A model generated the notes under the pieces. The model did not search any database. It was not told the DNA's origin and saw only the letters and a program-made list of their open reading frames with translations. Made by a program: the position numbers and the translations under genes. Below, piece after piece: positions 46,783 through 58,397 of a stretch of DNA of 64,000 bases. Positions within the stretch are counted from its first letter, which is position 1. Every line of letters starts with the position of its first letter. The stretch is from Diogma glabrata (lineage: Eukaryota > Arthropoda > Insecta > Diptera > Cylindrotomidae): the NCBI GenBank assembly GCA_963693315.1, contig OY856186.1, forward strand, positions 302,566,586 through 302,630,585, in the 5' to 3' direction.

Positions 46783-47189
46783 TACAACTAAATGAAGTAT
46801 GAAGTATCCTTCACTAAATGAAGTATTCTATTAAAGATGGGATAGTCTGCGCAGAATCATTATACTCTATTTCGTTATCTGTTCAACGAAAAGAAAAATA
46901 AATTTTTCTCTCATAAAAAAAAAAATAAAACAACAATTGATTATATGTATACCGAAATATAAGATCCGTTAGATGAGTTCGAATAAAAGATATATTAAAA
47001 GATGAATTTATTTACACAGTGAAACGTTGTATATGGTCAGATATTATGTATCAAATGATCGTAGATTGTTTGAGATTACGGAATGAAGGTATGATTAATG
47101 TTAATACTGTTTGTTTTTAAATTTTAAAAGAAAATGTCCACTGATCAGATTTTTGTTGGTTTTTACGAATGTTTTTAGAATATAAAGTC
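46783..47189. other. No feature recognised
   Basis: AT-rich flank between the CXC element and the next foldback. Confidence 0.35.
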
Positions 47190-47515
47190 TGGTTAACGAG
47201 CTAGAGAAGTTTAAAAATTTGACTAAACGGCAGGTATACGTTACTTCGAATTCCATTACCCTTATTTAAAAATTTACAATAAAATAAATAAAGCAGTCGA
47301 GCTTATGCTTCATTTAATAAGCTTTTTAAATACATTTGTAGATTCTGAAAATATTTTCAAATTTCACAAATGTATTTAAAAAGATTACTAAATGAAGTAT
47401 AAGTTCGAATCTTTCTTTATTTTATTGTAACTTTTTAAATGTGGGTAATGTGATTCGAAGTACAACATACTTGCCGGTTAGTCAAACTTTTAAAGCGCTC
47501 TAGCTCGCTAGAGAA
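47190..47515. mobile_element. Imperfect palindromic foldback
   Basis: About 325 bp. GAGCTAGAG, GACTAAACGGCA and AATTTACAATAAAATAAA on the left pair with their inverses (CTCTAGCTC, TGCCGGTTAGTC, TTTATTTTATTGTAA) on the right. The centre is near 47350, with ACATTTGTAGA on one side and CACAAATGTA on the other. It is non-coding. Confidence 0.7.
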
Positions 47516-47629
47516 AACACATAAAACAATCGATTAAATAAAATCTTCAAGTGAAACTCAACCAGAAAGGATTGGGAAAAATATTTGGTTTATTCCAGGA
47601 TAAATGTTAAGAAAGCCAAAGTTGTCTAA

Positions 47630-47875
47630 TTATTTGTTACTGGAACAATGATAAGATTTTTCTTTATATACTTTCTTAGCCATGATATTTTGGGGAATTG
47701 TTCTCGCTGAAAGCAAAGTATTTTTCTGTATAAGCTCTATAACTGCAGCTGCATCTTTGCATTAATTTTGAGTAGGAGAAGATATTCTAGCAGATTTTTT
47801 TTTATTTTCATTTTTCAGTATAGCAGGTATTTCACTAGCGATTTGTTTTTTACGGCGAAATCTTCGTTTTAGTTA
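47630..47875 (-). pseudogene. Possible decayed coding stretch, unrecognised
   Basis: The minus strand reads LKRRFRRKKQIASEIPAILK, NENKKKSARISSPTQN, a TAA, then CKDAAAVIELIQKNTLLSA and RTIPQNIMAKKVYKEK. The amino-acid mix looks coding (basic plus helical) but there is a stop and I recognise no family. Confidence 0.25.
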
Positions 47876-49667
47876 AACTGAGTATCGTTTCGATTCGTTC
47901 ACAGCATAACAACATGTAACGTAACCCCTAAGAATAAAGACCCTCTTCTGTTTGATCACATTTGGCAATAACTATTTTCTAGATTCAGCTACAGTATTAG
48001 GGGTAATTTATTTAGTGCTGAATTCACAAACAAAACGTTCGAAAGACTTGGTCCTCTCAACAACCCACACAACGCATTTATAAAATAAAAGAAAACTTGA
48101 ACGAAATAAATTTATCTAAATTGTAACCTACTTTTTAGTTGTTTATTGGTATTTGTTGATTATTAAAATAGTTTTAATAGCTAATTTTGGAAATACTAAT
48201 TTCCATGGGTAAGTTTTATTTCATTGGTTTTCATCGCTTTTTGCACTAGTTGTGGAGAGACGATCATATATTTGGACATAGAAAACTCATTAAAATGGAT
48301 GATGAAAATGTGCGAAACTCGTCATTCCTTACATTCCTATATTCGCTTCTTCATCATGTATACCTTTGCATTTTTGGATACTGTTAAAAAACAAACCAGC
48401 TACTGGTGACCTCGTTTTTATAAATACCATCACCAATGGTGCTCAGATGAAATTGATGTTTGGATGAAATTTAACTTCAAACTTATTCTCAACTCCGTTT
48501 ACTCGCCAGTTGATTAGTGCAGTCAAAATGTCGAGGTCTAGCGCTAATTCGTCTTTTAAATGCGAAGATAATACAATTTGACTTGCATTGATTTTTATTC
48601 CATTATAAAACCAAAATTACTAACCAGATCAACATATTACAATCCGAATCCTAACTGTGCCACAAATAAGTCAATTAATATAAAAGCTACGACAAGAACT
48701 ACTTATTACTTTTCAATAAACAAATCAACGCAAATTCTGTTTCACAAAAAGTATGTCTATTTGTTTACATCGAAATTCACTATTGCAAAACGGATTCGAC
48801 TGAAGCGAACAAACAAATAGAAAACAAAACTACAGTTGATGTTTGGTTCTTTAACGGATAATTTCCGTTTAATTAATCCCATTTGCATTAACGAGTTTGT
48901 ACTTGATTAAGATTGATAAAAATCAATTAATAGAATTTGAATTTGAATAATTAATCAACTTACCAGGTGAAAGTAAGAGAAGAGTAAAAATAAAAAAAAA
49001 ATAATTAATTAATATATAAAGTTAATGAATTCAGCATTATTACAGTCATGTTTATAATAAAATAAATTGAAATTATTTTATTCTCTTTTTTATAGGTACA
49101 TTACGCTCAGCCCATTGATAAATAAAAATAACAGAATTTGTTAATGTCTCGCTTTCCTATTTGTTGGTTGTCTTTTTTTAAATCTATACTTTGGTTGTAG
49201 GGTGGATACTAAGATAAAAAAACTTATGCAGATGTGGTTATATACCATAGACATACAGGTAGTTTGTTTCAAATCAAATCATTGCATAATTTAATAATGT
49301 AAAATTATAATAAAACATTTAACCAAGTGTTAAGGATCTTGCTATTTATGTACCAAGGGTGTAAAGTTATAAATTGCAGCCCGAGTGAGAATTTGTAGCT
49401 TGCTAAGGCTTGAAACCTCTGGTAGGTACAACATTTTTATACTTCCTCCAAGAGGGTGTAAAGTAATAGGAGTCGGCCAAAATTTATATGATACGCAGAC
49501 TTAAGGAACCGCAGAGTAGTTCGATATGTAAAGAAAGTATAAAAAAGTATGTAAATAATTTGGAATTTGTTAAATTTTACGTTTTATTACTGATAAGTTT
49601 ATTTGTGGATTTCTAAGCAATTTAAAAAAGTGCACAACGATTTTATATTTCCAGTGACGGGTCTAGT
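47876..49667. other. No gene recognised
   Basis: AT-rich with short frames of 60-80 codons (48224-48409, 48578-48820) that look random. Confidence 0.35.
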
Positions 49668-49715
49668 CCAACGTTACTCAACCGGTGGTCCGCGGACCAT
49701 TTACGGTCCGCAGAA
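49668..49715 (+). repeat. Possible solo hAT terminus
   Basis: CAACGTTACTCAACCGGTGG followed by TCCGCGGACCATTTACGGTCCGC has the form of hAT ends with a GGTCCGCGGACC palindrome. No partner end or target duplication was found. Confidence 0.35.
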
Positions 49716-50036
49716 AAAATTAGTAGTCTTTATATTTATTACCAGAGTTCCGTCTTTTTACCCCTCAAAATACTATTCAAAAATTAAAATTTTTATATGT
49801 TTAATATCGTTCTTACTCGTACGAGTAACATTTTTTTATTTCACTCCATATTCCATATGCAGAAAAAGAAAACTAGTACATTTTCGTCATCCTTTTTATA
49901 TTTTTTAGTTAGAAAACTGGCATAGCTGAACAAAACATTCAGAAAAATAATTTATTCTGCAGTTCTTTAAGAGCAAGTAACATAAAAAATATAACATTCA
50001 CAAATACAGGAATGGAAATAAAAAAACATAGTTCTT

Positions 50037-50464
50037 ACTTCTAAATCAGATAATATGCTCAAGATAAAGTTCGATAAATCCAATTTTATAATATTTGATA
50101 AGCCTAATTTACCAGAGGCTCCTGATACCATTAAATTTGGATCTAATTCAATTAAACGCGTGTATACTGTGAAATATTTAGGACTTGATATAGATTCTAA
50201 ACTTAATTGGCATTCACATATTGATACCGTAAAACACAAAATTTTACCCTACACATTTGCAATAAAAAGGTCAAGAGACTTTGTTAACATGGATACATCA
50301 TGGTCTATTTATTTTGCATATGTATATCCAAGACTATTATATTTGAACCCTATTTGGAATTCAGCGGTAATTACCAAACTAAAACAATTACAGAACCTAC
50401 AGAATAAAGTCTTTAAAGTTATTTATAAATTACCCCCCTTGCATCCAACAAAGCTTCTTTACAG
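50037..50464 (+). pseudogene. LINE RT thumb region, first half of a split copy (Jockey-like)
   Basis: Reads SDNMLKIKFDKSNFIIF, VKYLGLDIDSKLNWHSHID, SIYFAYVYPRLLYLNPIW, LQNLQNKVFKVIYKLPPL and HPTKLLYS, the region after the RT palm in Jockey-like LINEs. The frame continues to 50528 only through inserted DNA. The true coding sequence stops at 50464, where a 3.9-kb element interrupts it, and resumes at 54340. The 5' end is truncated near 50035. Confidence 0.8.
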
Positions 50465-50864
50465 CACTCAAAAAAAAAACCAAGTGAAACCAATAAAATT
50501 CTACATACATTTTACAATTTTTTTCTAAATATACAACACACAAAAATTTTTGTAAAATTTACATTTTTACAATTAATATTGTCATTGTGAAAAAAATTAT
50601 TTATAAACACTACAAATTCTCTGATTAACATCCAACAAAAGATTGTAAGGTTTATAAATTAAATTATGAAAATGGTAGAAACATTTTTTGGTTTAATAAA
50701 TATTTGTAAAATGCTCAAATTAAAAATTTTAGTTTATCAGAGATATTGTGAAATTTATACAATTTATTAAATTGTTTCCACAAAAGTTTTAGAAAAAGAA
50801 CAAACCCTTTTATAGCATCTACAAAAAGCATTTCTGGATTTTATAACATGTTTTTGTAATATAT

Positions 50865-51166
<302 letters not shown>

Positions 51167-51247
51167 TATGTGATTTTTGGCTTGTATTATATAAATAATA
51201 AGTTTTTTGGTTAAAGCCAATTACTAAAACAATATTTTTAAAATTGT

Positions 51248-51293
51248 TTATCCAACTATTGTTTCGGTTTTAATAAACCATCTTCGGGGATAA
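51248..51293 (-). ncRNA. Degenerate hammerhead-like motif (palindrome copy 1, left arm)
   Basis: Mirror of the right-arm motif at 51447-51492, with ACAAUAGU in place of ACAAUUGU. Confidence 0.5.
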
Positions 51294-51446
51294 TTTTCTT
51301 TCAAAAAAAAATCTTATACAAAAAATAAACAATAACTAACATAAATATGAAAAACTTATTATGAAAAACTTTTTTCATAATAAGTTTTTCATATTTATGT
51401 TAGTTATTGTTTATTTTTTGTATAAGATTTTTTTTTTGAAAGAAAA

Positions 51447-51492
51447 TTATCCCCGAAGATGGTTTATTAAAACCGAAACAATTGTTGGATAA
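51447..51492 (+). ncRNA. Degenerate hammerhead-like motif (palindrome copy 1, right arm)
   Basis: UUAUCC and GGAUAA make a perfect 6-bp stem I. The core reads CCGAAGA (canonical CUGANGA with U4 changed to C), then an unpaired U, stem II GGUUU-AUUA-AAACC, GAAA, a short stem III ACAAUUGU and U17 before the predicted cut. Copy 2 has the complementary change, so a CUGAAGA ancestor is implied. Type I topology with a very short stem III is the form described for Penelope-like elements. Confidence 0.55.
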
Positions 51493-51541
51493 ACAATTTT
51501 AAAAATATTGTTTTATTAATTGGCTTTAACCAAAAAACTTA

Positions 51542-51684
<143 letters not shown>

Positions 51685-51975
51685 TGCACATATATCATAT
51701 GCGAACTCCGTTAATAAATAAAACACATTTTTTGCATACATTTGTTATATTTTGTAAATAATTTATAGTCAAAATTTTTTACAATATTTTAGAAGCCTAT
51801 TCATTTTGTTGAATGGATCTTCATTTACTTAATTATAATCGCAGTTTCTCCTCTAATTCATCAGCAGTTACTCAAAGAACAAGGAAACGTTTATGGGCAT
51901 CCGACACACTAAATCATATGGATACATGTCTTTACCATTTTCTTTTGTCACTTCATGTGATATTAACGTAGTGTA

Positions 51976-53549
51976 TTACATGAAAGAACATTGCAGATTA
52001 TCCTTTTGCTGTAATATTGAGAAAATTGCAACGTCACTCAATGGTTTTACTTTTTCTTGGAGCATAGGTTTAATTTTTTCTAAAAATCGTGGAAGATTCT
52101 TAGTTTTAATCTTACTTTGCCATTTTAAATCTTTTTCGATCTGTAAACAAATTTAAAAAATAAATAATTATCAACTTTTTTACCAAACTTACATACTGCA
52201 TGTTTATATTTACCAATTTGTATATTTGAGGTTTTAAAAATTACCCCTAGCCTAAAGGAAGAACCACTCGCTATTTTCTTCTATATGAAATGTTGTTTTT
52301 TATTTTCTCTTCCACTGTAAAAAAAAGTTAAAACAAATCAACAAATTTGTGTTAAAGAAACGGAATTTATGGTCAAAACTCGTGATTTTGACCTATGTGT
52401 GGAATGTTCCACGTCACACGGATCAAGGCTGGGCTCAATATTCTATTAGTCGTTGAAAGTTTGTTCATGGCTCAAATTGAAGCTAAGATTAGAGAGTTTC
52501 ATAAACTGTGTTCCATTTTCCTTAAAATTACAATGGCGGACCAATAAGGCGGCTGCAAATCAACCGCCTGAACGTCTGAGAATAGTGATGTTATTTTTTT
52601 GTTGTTGTGTAAAGGAATTACAATATGTGTTATAGCAACACATAGATACGTTTTAAGACCTAGGTTCCACAACAACACACGTTCTGAGGTGTTGATAAAC
52701 GCTGTTTTTAAATCTTTGTGGATTAAACATCCCTGTGACTTGTTAAATCATTAGATCATTTAATTTAAACCTTTTTCTGATGTATCTTTGCTTGCTGAAC
52801 ACGAACATAACCTTACTTTTTATATAATCAGTTAAAAAAATTTCAAATTTCGTTATACCTTTGGTGATCTTGAAACTCAAAATACAGTTTTTAATAGTTT
52901 TCTAGGGTTCAAGATCGAAAAGTGGAATTTTTAGTACAAGGTATGGTTAGGTTCGTACTCAGCAAACCAAAGTGCATCGAAATAAGGTTTCTTTTAAACA
53001 CTTTAACGATAAATGGGGTGTTCGTTATAAAAAGCAAACGCTTTTTGGGAGTTTTTGTATATGTTGGGGTCTAGGGACGACATGTGAAAATTTTAATTTA
53101 GAGATATTTTATATGTGACCGGTTATACGTTTTCAGAAAATAAAATTAACCTTTGTGTGTTCGTTATTACAAAACACAGTTTTTTGGAAAGATATTGGAT
53201 ATTACGGACAAAAAAGTAGCTTTTAACTAAAAAAAAAGATTATATTCGTATATTTAGCAAGCAAATATACATAAAAAAAATGGTTTCTATTAAAAGATGC
53301 AATGAATTTTACAAGTAAAACAATTAAACAGTTTAAGAAACTCCATAATTTTAGCTTATATTTGCACCGTAAACCAATTTTGTACGTTTCATAGAATTTT
53401 GAAGACAGCCTTGATACGTTTGAGGTAAAACATTCCATATATATAAAGATAGCTATGTACACTCTAAGTTAATAATAACTTACCATACATTCAGTAAGGA
53501 ACTGATTTATTATACAGTTCGCCAGTTGTCCTGCTATGCCATTCGCCAT
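51976..53549 (-). CDS. Candidate two-exon small gene within the CACTC element
   Basis: Exon 1, 53549 down to 53484, starts ATG and reads MANGIAGQLANCIINQFLTE plus CM, followed at once by GTAAGT. Exon 2, 52140 down to 51976, is preceded by a pyrimidine-rich TTTGTTTACAG and reads IEKDLKWQSKIKTKNLPRFL, EKIKPMLQEKVKPLSDVAIF and SILQQKDNLQCSFM, then TAA. Both junctions are phase 0, giving a 76-residue basic helical peptide if no exon lies between. I recognise no family. Other exons in the 1.3-kb gap are possible, and it could be part of a lost transposase. Confidence 0.3.
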
Positions 53550-54339
53550 ATTTTGATTAATTTTTATTACTTTATTATTGTCCACCAAAATTGAACGAAG
53601 TCCATAATTCAAACTATTATTTGCATCATAATATTAATTATCATGTATTAACCATCAAAATTGTTATTTAAAACAACGTTGATGTTAATACTGTGTAAAC
53701 TAGGTTAATGTGTGCAAACTGTATCACTACCACTATTTATTATACATAAACCACAAAATTATCACAATTTTAAAAAATTTACTTTTTTACTTAGACATCC
53801 AGATTGAAACTGAAAATGTTTAATACCAATTTTTGTTATGATTTCAATTTATAAAATTTTATAAAAGTGTTTGTAAAAAGAATTCTTTTTTTGTAAAATA
53901 GTTGTTGGTTTTTTAAATTGCATATAAGTTTCTTTGTAAAGTTTAAAAAAAATCTTCAATATTCGTATTAAGTTTTACAACAAAAATTGTAGAATGTCAT
54001 TTTTCTGGTTACAAAATTTTAGAAAATTTTGTGCAATTGATAATTATTTGGTTATGGATACACGATTTATGATTTAAAATTTAAAAAAATCAACATAATC
54101 TGAACAATATTTTTGTTACAACAATAAAAAAAAGTTGTAATTAGAAATATTTATGATTTTGTACTTTTTTAATCCAGATCACAAAAACAATTGGTAAGTT
54201 TACAAATGTTTTTCAAATTTAAAAAAGTATACAAAATTTTGTATAAAGTTTAGGATTTTTTGGTAAATTCACAAAAATATTTTGTTAGCACTTTTACAAA
54301 ACGATTTTGTAAATCTTACCGGCAATATTTTTTTGAGTG

Positions 54340-54900
54340 AGTGAAAAGAAACTTCCAGTAACTGTCATTCATGACTACGAACTTCTTCTGCTAGTGTTTA
54401 AAATTAAATGGGGAATTATTAAACATAATCAACGAATCATTCTTGTCAGTGATATTCATTCATACCCTACTAGAGGAAACATAAACTTTTTTGTCGAAAG
54501 CTACAGAACTAACCGTGGGCTTAATAATATTCTGTGTCGTGGTCTAATATTATTTAATGATCTTAGTCCGGAAACTAAAATGGAACAGAAAATATCTGTT
54601 TTCAAAAGAAAAATTAAAGCCTCTTTGTATGAGAAATTTATGAAATCACCCTAAACGGATTTTGCTATAATTTTTATTTGTCATATTATTCTATTAATTA
54701 TTCTTCATGAATTATAAGTATTGCATTTTCTTATTTCTTAATTGTATATTTATTTATATTTGCTATTTTTATAAATATTACTAACAAACTATTATAATTA
54801 ACTAATTTTTTTTTCTTAGAATAGAAGCGTTTATATTAGAATCTAATACAAATTTTATAATTTATTCTGATTCATTAATTCAATAAAGAAAAAAAAAAAA
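54340..54900 (+). pseudogene. LINE RT C-terminus, second half of the split copy, with 3' tail
   Basis: After the CACTC element the frame resumes EKKLPVTVIHDYELLLLVFK, then SYPTRGNINFFVESYRTNRG, LNNILCRGLILFNDLSPE and a lysine-rich end (FKRKIKASLYEKFMKSP), stop at 54652-54654. This is the usual Jockey-like C-terminus. About 235 bp of 3' UTR follow, ending CAATAAAG and an A-run at 54889-54900. Confidence 0.8.
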
Positions 54901-55594
54901 TCAAAATTAATCTTTTCTTTCAAATACTCACAAATTTAATTTTTGCTTCAAATTTGATGCTTTCTTTCGTATTAAAAATAAAAATATAAAAGTTTTTTGA
55001 ATGTTTTTCTTTCAAAATAACAGAGTGTTAGATTACTATTTTGTTAGATTATTATAAACCAAACTTTTTGAAAATGAAAAAAATACGATAGAACAAATAG
55101 AAATAATGAACGAAACGGTTTAATCAATTAATATAGAAATTTAAAGAAATTACATTGGTTGCTTTGCTATAGAAATTTAGGAAAAAGATAACAAACAAAA
55201 AACTACTTATAATAAACAATTTTCTCAAAAAATATTTTACTAAACATATTTATGTAAATGCATATATGTATGTATTTTTTATCTGCAAACAATACAGAAT
55301 GTTGGTCGTTCAAAAAACTTTGTATGTAATTTTATTTTAAAAATAAATTTTTATACGTAGTAGATTTTATTTTTCTTTGCTCAAAAGAAAAGAGGAATAA
55401 AATCTATTTTTTTTCAACTAGCCATTATACATGTTTGTTTATTTCGCTTTATTTTGGTTAGGTTTTCGGCGTGTGTCGTTTAAAGAGAAAGATTTAAGAA
55501 TTTTATATAATTGATTGAGTCATAATTTTAGATATTAGTTAATAAATTATTGTAAAATAATTCCACAAAACAATTTTTAATAAGTATATAATAT
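54901..55594. other. No feature recognised
   Basis: AT-rich, no ORF. Confidence 0.35.
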
Positions 55595-55634
55595 TTATTC
55601 GACGCGTTTCGAATGTTATACATTCATCTACGGG
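55595..55634 (-). ncRNA. Solo hammerhead-like motif
   Basis: On the minus strand CCGUAGA (for CUGANGA), an unpaired U, stem II GAAUG-UAUAA-CAUUC, GAAA, then CGCGU forming a minimal stem III with A15.1, and C17, a GUC cleavage triplet. Two core bases deviate. The GAAACGCGUC end is shared with known minimal type I hammerheads. The flanks are TA-rich. Confidence 0.45.
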
Positions 55635-57059
55635 TACAAAATATATAAAATTTCTTTTATATATTTTTATAATAAATAAAGGTTTATTTTAAATATATTA
55701 ATTTCATGTTTTTGTAATTATTATTTTTACATAATTTATCAATGAACAATTTAAGTTTGTTGTTAATGAATTTAACTATGAAGTTAAATAAATTATTTAT
55801 TGTCATTATTTAAACTGACCGCATTTATTTAAAATAAAAATATAATAATATAATTTGATTAATTTTTTTCGATTAATATTTTTATTAATTAATTAATTTT
55901 TAATATATTTTATTTCTATAGAGCGCACACATGCAGACTAACGTTTTGTTTTATTATCATATAAAATATTGTGACCTTTTTCACTTATTCTCGAATTGAC
56001 CTAACTCTCAATTCGATAAACGTTATTCCCAAATCTGGATTTGATCACTGTTTAGCAAGCACAACAACAGGGAAAAATGCAGCAAAAAATATTCTTGACT
56101 AGAATACTCATTCTATAGCTTTAGAAAATCCAATGGTTTGATCGTAGAAATTTACAGTATAAACTGTCTTAACTGTGTAAACTGTGTCCTAAATAATGCA
56201 CCAAATATTTATTTTTAATAACAGTTAAAACTTTATTTACAATTTGCAGTTATTTATTTACAACAGTTGAATACAATTGTTTTGGATTTTGTTGTAATTC
56301 TGAAAAATCGTAGCATTAACCTCCACCTAAGCCTGTTCATTTCGAACAGGATTCTAAATCTCCTCTACCCTAGAATTGATCGCCAGAGGTCAATCCCATT
56401 TTTTTCCTCTTTTTCCATTTATTTTGTTGTTAAGCTTTACCTGTTGCACCTTTTTAAGTTCTTGGCCATTACTTTGTTTTTTATCGGCTCACCTTGCTGT
56501 GTAAAGGTCGTTTTCACTTTTAAAATTCTTCTTATATCGTTCCATTTAAGATACGCACAATATCTTCTTCTTTATGCATCTTTTATTTATACGTCAACGC
56601 CGTTAGACTTCTCTCTATTTTATTGGTTTGGATGATGGTTCTGCATAATCCTTTGCACTTGTCCTGTTGTTCATTGCTTACAAATTATGTGTAGCCTCTA
56701 AAATTTCAAAAGCCTGCATATTTCCTATTGCTCAATTTAACTACGCGTGATACATTAGTAACAAATACGTTCTCCAACATCAAAGGAGAACAAAATGAAC
56801 AAGTTCTGCTGCCGATAGAATGTTAACATCTTAACTAATATTTAAGGTTTCTGATTCCAATATGCCGAGCGAATTTTAAGGGATATTCCTGTTAACTAGT
56901 TTTTTTTATGTTGTCCAGTTATTTTATATTTCACTGAATATATGTATAGTCTGATATCATCAGTGTTAAGGTTGTACTTCCATACGTAATGTTTTCAGAT
57001 AGAATGTCCAATTTAAATAAGGAAATCAAATTATACTTATAATAAAAATTATTTAAAAA
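55635..57059. other. No gene recognised
   Basis: A 122-codon frame at 56267-56635 is hydrophobic and compositionally random. The rest is AT-rich. Confidence 0.35.
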
Positions 57060-57350
57060 GAATACTTTTCTTTTTAAAATGTGGCAGTTACCCACGGTGC
57101 TGGTAGGAACTGCCAATATTCCTAATAATCCTGGGCGGACTTGGCCCATGTTTGGCCCCTTAGCCTTATGTATAAACACGTGCAACAGCCTTATGTTTAA
57201 AAATTTTTCACCAAATAAACAAATATTTTTTTTCTGTGGCATCAACTCCACGTTATTTGACACAGTGATTCGCAACAGCGGCATAATTACTATGGAAGCC
57301 AATTTTTCATTACATTCGTCCATTACGTCCGTCTCCCGTTAGCTAACCTA
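57060..57350. other. GC-richer patch with overlapping open frames on both strands
   Basis: A 130-codon minus frame (56931-57323) and an 87-codon plus frame (57079-57342) overlap almost fully. Neither is recognisable. A short self-complementary pair (CAGTTACCCACGGTGCTGGT and GGAACTGCC) lies at the left edge. It may be a repeat fragment. Confidence 0.25.
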
Positions 57351-57359
57351 ACACGAAAG

Positions 57360-57500
57360 TTTTTTTTGCCGGATTTGTCCGCGAACTTGGTCCATCCTAC
57401 AAGAAATCCATATATTAAGGGAGAACAGATCTGTGGATCAAGTCCGCGGCCTTTTTCGTTGGATTTCATCCGTCGGCTCTCTCCACTAACGATCGTACCA
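57360..57500. repeat. GC-rich repeat fragment, inverse similar to 62060-62130
   Basis: CTCTCCACTAACG at the right end and AAGTCCGCGG / GGATTTCATCCGTCGG blocks resemble, inverted, CGTTAGTGGAGAG and AAATCCGTCGG at 62068-62105. They are probably two copies of one short non-coding repeat. Confidence 0.45.
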
Positions 57501-57661
57501 ATCTTAGATTGATAACATATATATCGTCAAGCATCGAAAATTTTATAAAAATTCCCCCTAAGCACATTTCTTCACATTTGGAAAAAAAATATGAATTTTC
57601 ATATTTTTTTTCCAAATATTCATAAATTTTCAAAAATATCAGCCTTTTAAATTTTAATTAC

Positions 57662-57790
57662 CTAAAGTATGCTACAGACCTACAATCAATTTGTTAATCA
57701 ATTCGAAAACGAAAATAAACGAAATAAAATTTCGTTTATTTTTGTTTTCAATTGATTGACAAATTGATTGTAGGTCTGTAGCTTGCTTAG
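57662..57790. mobile_element. Palindromic MITE, GTAGGTCTGTAGC ends
   Basis: About 125 bp. Arms GCTACAGACCTACAATCAAT and inverse, inner AAACGAAATAAAATTTCGTTT centre. The outer 22 bp match 1351-1372. Confidence 0.8.
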
Positions 57791-58397
57791 TAATAATTTA
57801 TTATCCTTATCCTTCCTCTTATCTGATTCTTATATTTTATCCCTTTAGCTATAAGTTTTTGTCCATTTAATTTTTTCTTCTTTTTTTGCAACTAAATAGC
57901 AACTAATAACCCTCACAGCAGCATTCTATTTTCTTTTTTCCGACATTTTAAATTGCGTAGTGTTGTAAAAAACTTTCGTATTCTCCCTCTGAGCATACAC
58001 CGGGTTGACTCGAGTCGGTTGCCGAGTTCCAGCTCATATATTTTCGGGACCAAAAAAAAAAATAAGAAAAATAAGCCAAATGAAGAAGCCAAACTAATAA
58101 TTGCAGCGCGAGATCTGCAATGATATAATTAACTGGGAAATAACTTCACTGTTTCAACTCCTCTATTTACTTCAACCCGACATCACGGTGATGACAAATT
58201 AAATTATAAAAAATTATATTCTAGGAAAAAAAATTATATTTCGATTTACTTTACAAACAAAAAAAAGAAACCCGACATGATGTGTCCAGTAGGGAAGTAG
58301 TTATAAAACATATAATAGTATATACTAGTAGTTGGTGAGTACCTGTGGTCTAACTCTTGATTTTGTATTTGAACTGACCTCTCCGATGACTAGCCAG
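57791..58397. other. No feature recognised
   Basis: AT-rich DNA before the 113-bp minisatellite. Confidence 0.35.

Noticed and set aside
56267..56635. 122-codon ORF as a membrane protein
   Set aside because: Hydrophobicity follows from T-rich codons. No start context, family motif or repeat support.
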